The notes below the pieces were generated by a model. The model saw only the letters and a list, made by a program, of their open reading frames with translations. It was not told where the DNA came from and searched no databases. 64,000 nt of DNA. Source: Alphaproteobacteria bacterium (GTDB taxonomy: Bacteria; Pseudomonadota; Alphaproteobacteria; UBA9655). Of this stretch, positions 1-9,891 are shown piece by piece. Numbering within the stretch: position 1 is the first letter of the stretch; each line of letters opens with the position of its first letter. The translations under genes and the position numbers were made by a program. The stretch is from contig JAIEPE010000009.1 in assembly GCA_019749915.1 (NCBI GenBank), forward strand, positions 1 to 64,000, given 5' to 3'.

Positions 1-6
1 CATAAA

Positions 7-591
7 ATGGGAAATCAAAGCAATATAGTCAATCCAGCGGCCTTTGCAGCGGAAACGGGAACAAGCAGTTCAAACCTTTACATCAATATTAATGGTCAAG
101 GATCAGGAACATTGACAGGGCCTAATGTTGATACAAAGCTTGTCAGCGCAGATAGATTATTAGGGTTTAGTGAACAGATGAGTCGAGCCGTCAATTCGGC
201 TGCAGAAAACAACCTTTTTTCAGCAGGACAGATTGATGCGAGCTGGGCCTACATTGAAGTTATGCGAACTCAAGCTGCTATGTATCTTCAAAATTGTTTT
301 TATTTAGGGACCAATATTAATGCCATAGATGTCTATCGAGCTGATATGATTAACTCTACGCTAACTGTAACAGAAGACATCAATTATACAAACTGCATTA
401 TTACGAGACTTGAAGCTTCAGCGGTTTCTCTCGGAGGAAACAGATTAGATACCCTTAAAGCTTGGTTTCGTTTTTTACAAAGGACTGATACGCTTTACTT
501 GTTTGACCAAGGAGGTCAGCCACAAGGACAAAACGTTACAACCATTGATTTTACGAAACTCACACTTCAACCAGCTGCTACGGGTGAGTGA
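7..591 (+). CDS. Possible T6SS Hcp-like tube protein (divergent)
   Basis: A 194-residue soluble protein with no signal peptide or membrane segment. I do not firmly recognise it. The C-terminal half alternates short beta-type stretches (residues 110-180, with TRLEASAVSLGG, then AWFRFLQRTDTLYLFDQGG), which resembles the end of Hcp, where a strand leads into a Y/F-rich strand and a D-Q-G turn. Its size fits Hcp (about 160-200 residues). It lies just upstream of a T6SS membrane-complex operon, separated by the oppositely oriented tpiA. If it is Hcp it would form the hexameric inner tube that the sheath ejects. The ATG at position 7 lies too close to the window edge to judge its ribosome binding site, so a longer upstream start cannot be excluded. 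Function is inferred from context and weak pattern resemblance. Confidence 0.45.
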   Translation: MGNQSNIVNPAAFAAETGTSSSNLYININGQGSGTLTGPNVDTKLVSADRLLGFSEQMSRAVNSAAENNLFSAGQIDASWAYIEVMRTQAAMYLQNCFYLGTNINAIDVYRADMINSTLTVTEDINYTNCIITRLEASAVSLGGNRLDTLKAWFRFLQRTDTLYLFDQGGQPQGQNVTTIDFTKLTLQPAATGE

Positions 592-603
592 GATCTGTAG
601 TGT

Positions 604-632
604 GCCACCGCTCTCTTGCTGCGGGTGGTGGC
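604..632. terminator. Inverted repeat between the Hcp-like gene and tpiA
   Basis: GCCACCGC (604-611) pairs with GTGGTGGC (625-632) over 8 bp with one G-T wobble and a 13-nt loop. It lies 12 bases after the stop of the Hcp-like gene and between two convergent genes. No T-run follows, so it is at best a weak or factor-assisted terminator. Confidence 0.35.
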
Positions 633-664
633 GATGCTAGGGGCTCCTACGGCTTAAAACCATC

Positions 665-1414
665 TCACCGAATAGAGGCGTTGATAATTTGCCAAAAATC
701 CTCAAGTTTAAGACTGGCTCCCCCTACCAACAGCCCATCTACATGAGGTAATTCAAGAAGATCTTTCGCATTTTGAGCCGTAACTGACCCTCCATATAGG
801 GTTGGAATAAGAGCTCCTCCTCCTATACGGGTCGAAAACTCATGCTTTATTAAGCCCATCACTTCTTCAATCTGTTCAAGAGAAGGTACAACACCGGTAC
901 CAATAGCCCACAAAGGCTCATAAGCTATCATTAATTCATGGACATTAAAGGATTCTGGTAAATCGCTGAGAAGCTGATTGGCCACAATTTGAAGGGCACG
1001 TCCACTTTTTCTCTCTTCAGCACTTTCCCCAATGCATAAAATGGGACGCAAGCCCCCCTTAATTGAAGCTTCAATTTTTCGACGAATCAAGGCCCCCGTT
1101 TCAAAATGATGCTGACGACGCTCACTATGACCAACGAGAACATACTTACACCCCACATCCACAAGTTGTGTGACATTTACATCTCCCGTAAAAGAACCAC
1201 TTTTCTCAGGATGAACATCTTGAGCGCCTACTTGAATTGAACTGCCTTGCAATGTCTCAACAACAGCAGACAGGTAAGGATAAGAAGGACACAAAACAAT
1301 GTGAGGGAGAGGTCTTTCCGATTCTTGAACACGTTTTAAAAAGCCTGCAGCTAACTTTTGTGCATCCGCCTTTGTACCATTCATTTTCCAATTGCCAATA
1401 ATGTATTGCTGCAT
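665..1414 (-). CDS. tpiA: Triosephosphate isomerase
   Basis: A 249-residue cytoplasmic TIM-barrel enzyme of full family length that interconverts dihydroxyacetone phosphate and glyceraldehyde-3-phosphate. Diagnostic motifs are intact: NWKMN with catalytic Lys10, VGHSERR with electrophile His96, AYEPLWAIGTG with general-base Glu166 and the mobile loop behind it, and the phosphate-binding YGGSV and GLLVGGASL loops. The start ATG follows an AGGTGGGGACC stretch that can serve as ribosome binding site. It runs opposite to the T6SS genes on either side, so it is probably transcribed alone from the shared upstream region (1415-1555), which also drives the SPOR gene. Nothing is unusual about the protein itself; the oddity is a glycolytic gene sitting inside a secretion locus. 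Confidence 0.97.
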   Translation of the reverse strand: MQQYIIGNWKMNGTKADAQKLAAGFLKRVQESERPLPHIVLCPSYPYLSAVVETLQGSSIQVGAQDVHPEKSGSFTGDVNVTQLVDVGCKYVLVGHSERRQHHFETGALIRRKIEASIKGGLRPILCIGESAEERKSGRALQIVANQLLSDLPESFNVHELMIAYEPLWAIGTGVVPSLEQIEEVMGLIKHEFSTRIGGGALIPTLYGGSVTAQNAKDLLELPHVDGLLVGGASLKLEDFWQIINASIR

Positions 1415-1555
1415 AGGTCCCCACCTTCTTGATGAATATCTTTATTGTGCTCGAAAGACACATTTTTGTCTATAACTCAATGAATTTGAAAAAAACATAT
1501 ACACTTCCTCAATGATTTTCTGTACACTGTAAAAAATTTTAAAGGTTAAACAAGG

Positions 1556-2539
1556 ATGAACGAAACATCCATAGAACAAGCAACACAACAAAATAACGTG
1601 CATCCAATGGCTGCAGCGCCAGCTCAAGTTCAAACTTTACCTATTCAAAATGTGCGTACACCCGCTAACAAAACTTCAAACGTTACAACCATTACGATGA
1701 GTAAACTTTCTCTTTTTTCAATAAGTTTAAGCTTGATGTTTTTAGGTTCTTTAACTTTTTTTAGTGGATTTTTACTTGGCATGTGGTTTTCTACACCCGC
1801 TCCTGGGATACATGTGTCCCCTTTAAGAAATCAGGAACAAACATCGGGGTATATTGCCTCTCCCCCCAAGCAACAATCCCCTTCTTCAGTTGGCGATTCT
1901 TCTTTAGGAGCACAATTACAAGACATAGCCTCACAAGAAGCCGGCAGAGAGGTTCAATCAATGATCCTAGAGGCAAAGCCTACAAACCTCCCTTCTTTTT
2001 TAACACCTCTCGTCTCAGCAACAGCACAAGCTATGGGACAACAAGCCGATCAAAAAACGCAGCAAGAAGCCTCTTACCTCGTTAATCAAGCCGCCTCCAC
2101 CGTTCATAGAGTCGTTACAGCACCAACTCCAAACACCTCTTCAACAACAGTGCCTCCTGCTTCTAGCCTATCGACAATCACACCTTATACCAATACTCCC
2201 GTAACAGCCCCGCAACCTAGCCCCTCTTCTTCACCTCAGCCAAGTGCGGCCTCACCTAGTCCGTCCTCCCCCTCGACTTCATCAGAGAACTATACAGTTC
2301 AACTAGGAGTTTATGCGTCAAAAGAAAATGCTTCTAATCTTGTTTCCCATCTTCAAGGCTTAAACATCAACTCACAAATAACGCAAAGTAAGGCTCCAGA
2401 TGGCGACAGCATGTATTATGTTCACAGCGGTTTTTATGGAGACTATAATATGGCCAAAGAAGCCGCCACACAGTTTGCAGACAAAATCCCAGGCGCCCTT
2501 GTCGTTAAAATCTCTGAGAATAATGCAGGTCACTCATGA
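1556..2539 (+). CDS. Membrane-anchored SPOR-domain protein at the head of the T6SS operon
   Basis: 327 residues: a cytoplasmic N-terminus of about 50 residues, one strong transmembrane helix (about 51-78, ending GFLLGMWF), a long periplasmic Ser/Pro/Thr-rich linker (about 80-240), and a C-terminal SPOR domain (about 245-320; YTVQLGVYASKENA...YYVHSGFYGDYNMA). SPOR domains bind denuded glycan strands of peptidoglycan. The stop overlaps the start of the next gene (ATGA), which indicates translational coupling with the TssJ-like lipoprotein. Context suggests that it anchors the T6SS membrane complex to the cell wall, the job done elsewhere by the peptidoglycan-binding extension of TssL or by TagL. 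That role is inferred; a plain septal SPOR protein is the alternative. Confidence 0.85.
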   Translation: MNETSIEQATQQNNVHPMAAAPAQVQTLPIQNVRTPANKTSNVTTITMSKLSLFSISLSLMFLGSLTFFSGFLLGMWFSTPAPGIHVSPLRNQEQTSGYIASPPKQQSPSSVGDSSLGAQLQDIASQEAGREVQSMILEAKPTNLPSFLTPLVSATAQAMGQQADQKTQQEASYLVNQAASTVHRVVTAPTPNTSSTTVPPASSLSTITPYTNTPVTAPQPSPSSSPQPSAASPSPSSPSTSSENYTVQLGVYASKENASNLVSHLQGLNINSQITQSKAPDGDSMYYVHSGFYGDYNMAKEAATQFADKIPGALVVKISENNAGHS

Positions 2540-3426
2540 AAGTAGAAGCCATGTCTTGTAAGCCAAGAAGCATAGCTAGATTAGCCTTTATTTTAACCCT
2601 GAGCCTTGCTGGTTGTACCAATCAATCACTTCCAGAACTCACGATCAATAGCGCCTCTATATACACTGCTCAAGACGCAAATCAAAATTCTGCAACTGCC
2701 ATTGACCTTGTTATTATATATGATCAAAACCTCGCAAACAGCATAGGAAAAATGTCTGCGAGTCAATATTTTTCCAACGCGAGGCAGTTGTTGCTCGACA
2801 ATCCTACCCTTTTAGATGTTTGGCACTGGGAACTTGTTCCAGGACAGATTGTGCAAGCCTTTACTCCTGAACCAGGCCAAACTGAAGCTTACGCTGCCTA
2901 TGTTTTTGCCAATTATCTCACTCCAGGAGACCATCGCCTTAAGGTCGCTCCCAATGGTATTGTTAGTGTCCTCCTTCAAAAAAATGATCTGTTGGATCTT
3001 TCCACGGAGAGTCTTGTTGCTGCTAATCCAGACACGATTATGTCATATGCCATCAAAACAACGCAGTTTGACCCACTCTGTCCTCACGAACCTCACATCA
3101 ATTTTAGGACTACAAATGATACTCGATATACTCGTTCTTCTTTATCCTCTCCCTGCTGCGAATCCACAGCAACAGAGCCAACACTTCCCAAAACGGAAAT
3201 AACACCACCGGCATATAAAACTCCTTGTGGTTCGATGATAACTCCACCGACACACAAAATTCCTTGTGATTCGGCCGCAGCTCCTTCCTCTTCTCATTCA
3301 ATTTCAAATTCAGAGTACACAGCACAGCAGATTCTGAAGCACCCCATTCCAATAGCAACGCGCCCTTTACAAATTCCACCAGCATTGAGAAAAAATACTC
3401 CAGGACTTAAGGTGAAAAATGGCTAA
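2536..3426 (+). CDS. tssJ: TssJ-like T6SS outer-membrane lipoprotein
   Basis: 296 residues beginning with a lipoprotein signal (hydrophobic stretch ending LSLAGC, lipidation Cys27). The first 160 residues follow the TssJ pattern: an Ile/Val-rich strand (IDLVIIYDQ), an S-A-S-Q-Y-F segment, then WELVPGQ and a later beta-rich part with HRLKVAPNG. Family members are about 150-180 residues, so this one carries a C-terminal extension of roughly 120 residues rich in Pro, Thr and Cys with a repeated ITPP(A/T)xK(T/I)PC motif. TssJ sits in the outer membrane and contacts the periplasmic part of TssM. The gene overlaps the SPOR gene by 4 bp and tssK by 8 bp. Assignment rests on lipobox, pattern and operon position; ATG codon 6 (MSCKP) is a possible alternative start. 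Confidence 0.7.
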   Translation: MKVEAMSCKPRSIARLAFILTLSLAGCTNQSLPELTINSASIYTAQDANQNSATAIDLVIIYDQNLANSIGKMSASQYFSNARQLLLDNPTLLDVWHWELVPGQIVQAFTPEPGQTEAYAAYVFANYLTPGDHRLKVAPNGIVSVLLQKNDLLDLSTESLVAANPDTIMSYAIKTTQFDPLCPHEPHINFRTTNDTRYTRSSLSSPCCESTATEPTLPKTEITPPAYKTPCGSMITPPTHKIPCDSAAAPSSSHSISNSEYTAQQILKHPIPIATRPLQIPPALRKNTPGLKVKNG

Positions 3427-4771
3427 AGTAAATATTAATCCCATTCAATGGTATGAAGGCATGCTTCTCATGCCACAACACTTTCAACAAGCAGACATTC
3501 GGATGGAAAATCTGATGTCTTACTACATGCGCTATACTTTTCCCTACTACTGGGGAATCCTCCACTTAAAAACTGATAACGCTCTTTTAACTTCAGGAAC
3601 TTTCCGTCCCCTTGAACTTGAAGCTATTATGCCAGATGGCTTAATAATTTCAGGTCTTTCTGCTAACAGCCCTCCCTTAGAGGTCAATTTAGACAATTTA
3701 AAGAGTGAACTGCAGAAAGCTCCCCAATACATTTATTTATGTGTTCCTCCTCAAAAATTTCAAGATGAGCACCCAGAAGAAGAGTTGTCCCGTTATATTT
3801 CATCACTTTCAAATCAAGTTGTAGACATGAATACGGGCGAACAGCCCATTAAGATTCCTCTTCTCGAACCTAATCTATCTCTTATAGTTGGAAATGAACC
3901 TCCTGCTCACTTCATTTCCCTCCCTATTGCTCAGGTTAAATATGGCGCTAAAAGTTTTTCTTTAACTGATTATTTGCCTCCACAACCCCAAATTGATATT
4001 TCTACAGGAGTTGGAGCTTTGTGCAATCAACTTTCAGAACAGCTACGCTTAAAATTAGGCTACCTTCAGCAAAAGGTTCAAAATGTGCAGTCAAAAACTG
4101 TAAAGGATTCTTTTTTTATTGAAATTGAGCAAGTTCGCCTCAAACTAATTGCAGGACTTCTTCCTTTCGAAGTTCTTCTCTCTTCGCAAGCGGCTTCACC
4201 TCTTCAATTATTCAAAGAATTATGTAGCCTTGCAGGTCAAATCTCCGGCGTTAAATATGGCGAAAGTCCCCCTCGTTTTCAAGCTTACAATCATTTAGAT
4301 CTTCGCTCTACCTTTAGAGAAGTTATTAATTATATTAAAAAAGTTTTAGATGAAATCCAAGAAAGTTATACGATTATACCACTCGCTCTCAAGAATAACG
4401 TTTTTAAGCTACAGCTTGACTCCTCATTAGTAGGAGATCGCCTTGTTCTCGGTGCGAGAGCAAATGCAGGAATGAAAACAGAGTCCCTTATCAACTGGAT
4501 TAACAATTGTATCATTGTGACAGAAAGTAACATTACTCTTGCTAGAGACAATCGAGTACTTGGGGCAAACCGTACAATTGTTTCCGAAGTTCCGTCTCTA
4601 AACCTTGTTGCTACAAGTGACATCCAACTTTTTGTTATGGATGTTGATCCTCGCTACATTGATCCAAAAGAAATGCTCTGTATTTTTAATATTTCGGATA
4701 ACGAAGAGCAAAGACCCTCAGAGTTAGTCCTTTATAATTCTAACCAACAAGCATTAGAGGATTTAAGTTAA
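3419..4771 (+). CDS. tssK: T6SS baseplate-membrane adaptor TssK
   Basis: 450 residues, normal TssK length. The N-terminus carries the family signature IQWYEGMLLMPQHFQQ (residues 8-23), followed by the expected mixed alpha/beta body and a C-terminal head (about 320-450) including DPRYIDPKEMLCIFNIS. TssK forms trimers that link the cytoplasmic baseplate to TssL and TssM. The start overlaps tssJ by 8 bp; a 107-bp gap follows before tssL. No membrane segment is present, as expected. Assignment is secure from the signature and from the TssJ-K-L-M order. Confidence 0.93.
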   Translation: MAKVNINPIQWYEGMLLMPQHFQQADIRMENLMSYYMRYTFPYYWGILHLKTDNALLTSGTFRPLELEAIMPDGLIISGLSANSPPLEVNLDNLKSELQKAPQYIYLCVPPQKFQDEHPEEELSRYISSLSNQVVDMNTGEQPIKIPLLEPNLSLIVGNEPPAHFISLPIAQVKYGAKSFSLTDYLPPQPQIDISTGVGALCNQLSEQLRLKLGYLQQKVQNVQSKTVKDSFFIEIEQVRLKLIAGLLPFEVLLSSQAASPLQLFKELCSLAGQISGVKYGESPPRFQAYNHLDLRSTFREVINYIKKVLDEIQESYTIIPLALKNNVFKLQLDSSLVGDRLVLGARANAGMKTESLINWINNCIIVTESNITLARDNRVLGANRTIVSEVPSLNLVATSDIQLFVMDVDPRYIDPKEMLCIFNISDNEEQRPSELVLYNSNQQALEDLS

Positions 4772-4878
4772 TAAAATTTTAATAAAATCATTGATAGACT
4801 AAAAGCAGATTGGCCTTAGACATAAAATCGTATAGATATATGGATGAAGCCCCATAATAATAAAAGGAAGTGTAATTC

Positions 4879-5658
4879 GTGGCACGATTTAAGAGTGATA
4901 AAGAAAGAAGCTCATACATCATCGAATGCTTTGAACAGTTTTATGGAGAAGTCCTAAAACACAAACAGTTTGCTCTTTCTAAATCGTCAAAAAAAATCAG
5001 TACTGACGCCACCTCCTCGCCAAATGCAACAGCAGAATTTATTCTTTCAAAACTGAAAGTTGTTATTAAAGAGCAGGCTAGAGGAGCTGGTTATGCTGGC
5101 AGTACTTTTTCAGAAAATTATTTTAATGAAGCCCAATTCATCATGGTTGCTCTTGCTGATGAAGTCTTTTTGAACTTAGATTGGGAAGGTAAAACTTACT
5201 GGGAGTCAAATTTACTCGAACAAACTATTTATGGAACTCACAGCGCTGGTCAGGTCTTTTTTGAAAAGCTTGATGCCTTATTAAAAGAACAAAGTCCTAT
5301 CCAAAAGGAATTGGGAGTTTTATATCTCAATGCCCTTGGTCTTGGTTTTCAAGGTAAATACAGACATTTTAGTGACTCCGCCATTTTGCACGACTATCGA
5401 TTTCGCCTTTTTACCTACATAAATAGGCGCGAACCTTATTTATTTAAGCAACATATTCATCTTTTCCCTGATGCCTATTCACATACACTTGAAGCAAACG
5501 CGCCAAAACAACTTGCTACAATGCGAAATTGGTATTTCCTTATAGGGGGACTTGTTTTTATCTACTTAATAATATCTTACATCATTTGGTATGCAGCAAC
5601 GTCCGAGATCAAGACTGTTATAAATAAAATTCTTACGTTTGCTGAAGCAACAACATAA
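4879..5658 (+). CDS. tssL: T6SS inner-membrane protein TssL (DotU/IcmH family)
   Basis: 259 residues with a cytoplasmic helical DotU domain (about 10-210, including FIMVALADEVFLNLDW, which matches the conserved A-L-A-D-E motif) and one C-terminal transmembrane anchor (about 218-240, WYFLIGGLVFIYLIISYIIW). This is the short, C-tail-anchored form without a fused peptidoglycan-binding domain; the SPOR-domain protein upstream may supply that function. TssL pairs with TssM in the inner membrane and receives TssK. The start is GTG, eight bases after a GGAAG ribosome binding site; tssM begins 9 bp after the stop. Confidence 0.93.
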   Translation: MARFKSDKERSSYIIECFEQFYGEVLKHKQFALSKSSKKISTDATSSPNATAEFILSKLKVVIKEQARGAGYAGSTFSENYFNEAQFIMVALADEVFLNLDWEGKTYWESNLLEQTIYGTHSAGQVFFEKLDALLKEQSPIQKELGVLYLNALGLGFQGKYRHFSDSAILHDYRFRLFTYINRREPYLFKQHIHLFPDAYSHTLEANAPKQLATMRNWYFLIGGLVFIYLIISYIIWYAATSEIKTVINKILTFAEATT

Positions 5659-5667
5659 AGGAAAAAC

Positions 5668-8600
5668 ATGCCCAGCGATCAAGCAACACAATTATCTTAT
5701 TACTTTCCATGGAGTTTGGTGGTCGCTCTCCTGCTCGCCCTTGTTTTTGCCTTTATTGGCGTTGTTATTTTTCGAAGCTCTTTTACTCAAAAAGAAGAAT
5801 CACATCGTTCCCTTGAAGAAACTTTCCCCTTTATTACCTCAGCTAAGTTATATTTAGCTCGTTTTGGTTATTTTGCAATCGATCCTTTAAACAAGTCCTT
5901 TCTATATGCCACTAAACTAATGCAAAGTTTTATGGGAGGAGCACAATCTAGTTATCATCTTCCTTGGATTCTTATGTTTGGAGCTAGTGATGCAGGGAAA
6001 AGCTCACTTCTTGAAAGCTTAAATTTGGATAAGCCTATTGGAACTCCTGATTTTACCACTGATGAAGATTCTCACCCCGCCCTTAATTGGTGGTTTTATG
6101 ATCATGGAATCATTTTAGATTTAGAAGGTGAATATGTTATCAAAGAGTCTCAGCCCACTTCTGACGAAAAACAATGGAAGCTTTTTTCCAACCTTCTTGC
6201 AAATTATCGCCCTAAGCGAGCCCTCGATGGTATTGTCTTAACTCTTCCCGCTTCAGAATTCGTGGGTCCGCAGGCTCTTTCGCATAACGATATTATAGCA
6301 AGAGCCGAATATCTCTATGGAAAACTGTGGCATTTACAACGTATAACTGGAATCAGGCTTCCTATTTATGTGGTTGTTACCAAGTGCGATCTTATTCCTG
6401 GCTTCAAAAGTTTTTGTAAATCTCTGCCCTCTCAAAACAAGCGAGATATGTTTGGATGGTCTAATGATCATGCACTTGATTCAGCTTATGATTCTGATTG
6501 GATTGAAGAAGCTTTTTCAACAATTAACCAGTCTCTTTATCGAACACAGCAAGAAATTTACGCTGATGGCAAAACAATTGATGGACGAGATGGCGTTTTT
6601 TTGTTTCCAATTACTTTAAACCAATTGAAAGGGCGTTTACAAACTTATACGGACCACATTTTTAAAATTTCCGGCTATCATGAATCCTTTTTCTTAAGAG
6701 GCTTATATTTTGTTGGAGATAGTCATTTTACACCATCAAATGAAACACCCTCTAAAGGCACAGCAGCGATCTCCCTTAAACAAGATGTAAAAACTGATTT
6801 AAGTAATATTTACTTTGGAGATGATCTTTTTAAAGTGAAGATTTTTCGAGAAGTTGGCATTGCTCGTCCTATTTCTAAGCTACTTTTAGGAAATACCACA
6901 TTCATACGTTTTATCAAAATTGGTACGGCTATTTCTGCCATTTTAGGAACTATTGCCCTCCTCTATTCAAACGAAAAACTACAAACTGCAAAAATGAATT
7001 TACTCCCCGCTCTTAATCAAGTTGATCTGACTTTAGAAAAATTCAAAGGCCAACCAAATAATTCGGAAGTTGAAAGAGCTGCCTTTGATGATCAAACACA
7101 TACCCTCATTGAAACGATAACAAATATAAATGTTAATCACCTGAAATCTCTCTACATCCCCGCTTCTTGGTTTAGCCCACTTGATACAAAGATCAAATAT
7201 GTTATGGGAATATCCTATGGACGTATTATTCTTCGCTCTATATCCATTCAGCTTGCCTATAAAGCTTCTCAACTTGTAAGTGCAGACACGATCATTCCTG
7301 TCACTCAAAATACGGGCAGTCCAATGAATCCTCTTGAAACTATAGAATTCTATAGACTTTATAATTATGTCCTCTCCATTCGTGCTCTCGAAGCCGCTGC
7401 AACTAAATTTAATCAACTAGGAACGACCGCTAACTTAAAAGATCTGGTCGCTATTATTCAATATCTTTTCAATTATGTCGTACCAGAAGGCTTTTTAGAG
7501 AATACAGCTTATTATACTACTGCTTTAAAACATACAAAACTTAATCCCTTTGACTTTCAGACTTATTCTACGGACGCCACCATAAAACTGCATAAATTAT
7601 TTAATGACTTTCAAGTCAGAACTTTTGATCCGACACAAACCATTCCAGGCTTTGGGCCATTAATAAACAATGTAAGTAATTTTTCAAATACACGGAACTC
7701 TACAACCTACGATACAGAACTCTTAAGGAAAATTTTCACGAGCCTTCAACAAACAATTAATTCCATAAATGCCCCTACCCTGCAATGGATTAACGCAGGA
7801 AACAGTGTAGATAACTTTAATCCAGGCCCTCAATATGAGTATACTATACAGCTTATTGCTGGCTCGCAGTTCTTTTCACCACTAACTACGGATGAATTAA
7901 TTGCTGAGATAAGTCAGAATTTTAAACTCTTCCGTCAAAAACTTGCAAACTACTCTTCACCCTTGATCGATGGAGGAACAATTTTTACTGTTCAAAATGG
8001 CTTAGCTATTGCAACTCCCTCTCCTGGAGCCGTTTCTCTCTTAGATAACCTAACTACTTTCTATGCCCAGAGCTTCATGGCCGCCACAGAACAAAAATCA
8101 ATTATCACGACCATTCCTATTGGTTCTGTTTTACTATGGGATACTTTGCGCCTTCAACAAGCAAGTCACTTGATTATTGATTACAATAACTTTATCAATT
8201 CAAAGCTCTTAAGCTTTCCAAAGATACTTCAACCACTATTTCAAAAAATTGGAAGAGATAGTTTAACGCTAAACCTTATCAGCTCAATCGTAAATGCGGA
8301 AATCCTTAGCACAAATCTCACAACGGAATCTGTACTGACTCCAGAGGATTCCGTTATGTCTCAAGTTCAGAATTACCGTGCTGCAGCTCCATTTCTTGAA
8401 CAAATTCTTGTTGCACTTTATACCAATAATGCCAGCTCTGCATTTTTGACCCTAAAATCACTTCTTATCACTCAAATCTATGCTCCTCTAAAAACACTGG
8501 ATTCTATCCTTACCAAGGAGTCCCCTTATGCAATCAAACAAAATTCTTTTGATTGGTGGACAGGTGCAAACATGGCCGCTCTTGAAGCATTTGGAGTGAC

Positions 8601-9891
8601 AAACCTAACATCTCTTAAAAACTATCTTGAACTCCAGCGTGATCGGATCAACTACCTTGCCCGTGAATTTGCAGAGCCCTTGGTACTTTTCATTGAGAAA
8701 ATTAATATACAAGGTATGCCTGGCGATTTACCCCTTATTACAAAATGGGCAGGGATTCTAGAGGAGCTAACAGGTTATGAACAAAAAGCTCCTGGAAATG
8801 GCTTAAGTGCCCTTGAAGACTTTATTATGGGCCCTCTTAACGAAATTACCCTTGCAACCTGTAACAAGTATGCTAACTCAGAAAATATGATTTTCAACCA
8901 AGATGATTTCTTTGTCGAAATTTTAGTAAATATACAAGAAAAACTACGTGAACGTTGCGTTGAGCTATCAGGTAATCTTTCAGTGAGCAATTATACTAAT
9001 TTGGCTACTTTCTTTAATGCTAATTTGGCAAATAAATTTCCTTTCGTGGAAAAACCTGATGCGCCATGTCCTGATGCAAATCCTCAAGATATACGAACTT
9101 TCTTTGAAATGATGGATACCCAAGCTGCCAATATTAAGACCGCACTCCAAGAAGCACAGAATTTGGGGGCCGCAGGCAAAAATGCACTCACCTTTATTGA
9201 GCAAATGGATAAGGTCCGTACCTTCTTTGGAGGCTATCTCGTTCCCAATTCCATCCTGCCAGTTCCCGCATTTGCCTATAATGTTACCTTCCGTGTTAAT
9301 AGAGAAAGGGAAGAACGTGCCAATGAAATCCTTAATTGGACAGTGGCAACAGATGGAAGCACAATCGATATGCGTTCAAAATCTTTTGAGGGCTTATGGA
9401 ACTTTGGAGATTCAATGAAGGTGATTTTACGTTGGGCCTTAAATAGCCCACTACAGCCCGTACAGAGTGGCTCAACAGCGAACTATCAAGTTCAAGGAGA
9501 AGATGCCGTGTTCTTTTATGATGGAAACTGGGCACTTCTTAAACTTTTAAGATTAAATAGGGCGAATCCTGGTGATTTTGATACTTTAAATGATCCAACG
9601 CCCATCACTTTGCGTTTCCAAATTCCCCTAACAAATGTAACCTCTAATTATCAGGGAAGTTTGGCAGCTGATCCAAAGACCGCAACGGCCTTTATAAGTC
9701 TTCAAGTTATGCCTATAAAGTCGCCAGATGTTAATACACCAAAATCGACGACTCCCCCATCAGCGGCCCCTACAAACACTACCGCCTCTACATCACAGAT
9801 TACACCAGGCTCTCCTGTAACTCTGCCTTATTTTCCATTTGCAGCACCACTTATAGATAATTCAAGAGGGTGTTCAAATGGTACAAATTAA
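5668..9891 (+). CDS. tssM: T6SS inner-membrane protein TssM (IcmF family)
   Basis: 1407 residues, longer than most TssM (about 1100-1300). An N-terminal transmembrane helix (about 14-36) is followed by a cytoplasmic GTPase-like domain with Walker A GASDAGKS (105-112) and a likely Walker B (IILDLEGEY), then another transmembrane helix near residues 415-435 (IGTAISAILGTIALLYS). A large periplasmic domain ends in IcmF-type beta-sheets (about 1190-1360). The last 40 or so residues form a Thr/Pro/Ser-rich tail. TssM spans the envelope and docks on TssJ. Its stop overlaps tssA by 14 bp. An intact Walker A motif suggests nucleotide binding, which varies within the family. Confidence 0.95.
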   Translation: MPSDQATQLSYYFPWSLVVALLLALVFAFIGVVIFRSSFTQKEESHRSLEETFPFITSAKLYLARFGYFAIDPLNKSFLYATKLMQSFMGGAQSSYHLPWILMFGASDAGKSSLLESLNLDKPIGTPDFTTDEDSHPALNWWFYDHGIILDLEGEYVIKESQPTSDEKQWKLFSNLLANYRPKRALDGIVLTLPASEFVGPQALSHNDIIARAEYLYGKLWHLQRITGIRLPIYVVVTKCDLIPGFKSFCKSLPSQNKRDMFGWSNDHALDSAYDSDWIEEAFSTINQSLYRTQQEIYADGKTIDGRDGVFLFPITLNQLKGRLQTYTDHIFKISGYHESFFLRGLYFVGDSHFTPSNETPSKGTAAISLKQDVKTDLSNIYFGDDLFKVKIFREVGIARPISKLLLGNTTFIRFIKIGTAISAILGTIALLYSNEKLQTAKMNLLPALNQVDLTLEKFKGQPNNSEVERAAFDDQTHTLIETITNINVNHLKSLYIPASWFSPLDTKIKYVMGISYGRIILRSISIQLAYKASQLVSADTIIPVTQNTGSPMNPLETIEFYRLYNYVLSIRALEAAATKFNQLGTTANLKDLVAIIQYLFNYVVPEGFLENTAYYTTALKHTKLNPFDFQTYSTDATIKLHKLFNDFQVRTFDPTQTIPGFGPLINNVSNFSNTRNSTTYDTELLRKIFTSLQQTINSINAPTLQWINAGNSVDNFNPGPQYEYTIQLIAGSQFFSPLTTDELIAEISQNFKLFRQKLANYSSPLIDGGTIFTVQNGLAIATPSPGAVSLLDNLTTFYAQSFMAATEQKSIITTIPIGSVLLWDTLRLQQASHLIIDYNNFINSKLLSFPKILQPLFQKIGRDSLTLNLISSIVNAEILSTNLTTESVLTPEDSVMSQVQNYRAAAPFLEQILVALYTNNASSAFLTLKSLLITQIYAPLKTLDSILTKESPYAIKQNSFDWWTGANMAALEAFGVTNLTSLKNYLELQRDRINYLAREFAEPLVLFIEKINIQGMPGDLPLITKWAGILEELTGYEQKAPGNGLSALEDFIMGPLNEITLATCNKYANSENMIFNQDDFFVEILVNIQEKLRERCVELSGNLSVSNYTNLATFFNANLANKFPFVEKPDAPCPDANPQDIRTFFEMMDTQAANIKTALQEAQNLGAAGKNALTFIEQMDKVRTFFGGYLVPNSILPVPAFAYNVTFRVNREREERANEILNWTVATDGSTIDMRSKSFEGLWNFGDSMKVILRWALNSPLQPVQSGSTANYQVQGEDAVFFYDGNWALLKLLRLNRANPGDFDTLNDPTPITLRFQIPLTNVTSNYQGSLAADPKTATAFISLQVMPIKSPDVNTPKSTTPPSAAPTNTTASTSQITPGSPVTLPYFPFAAPLIDNSRGCSNGTN

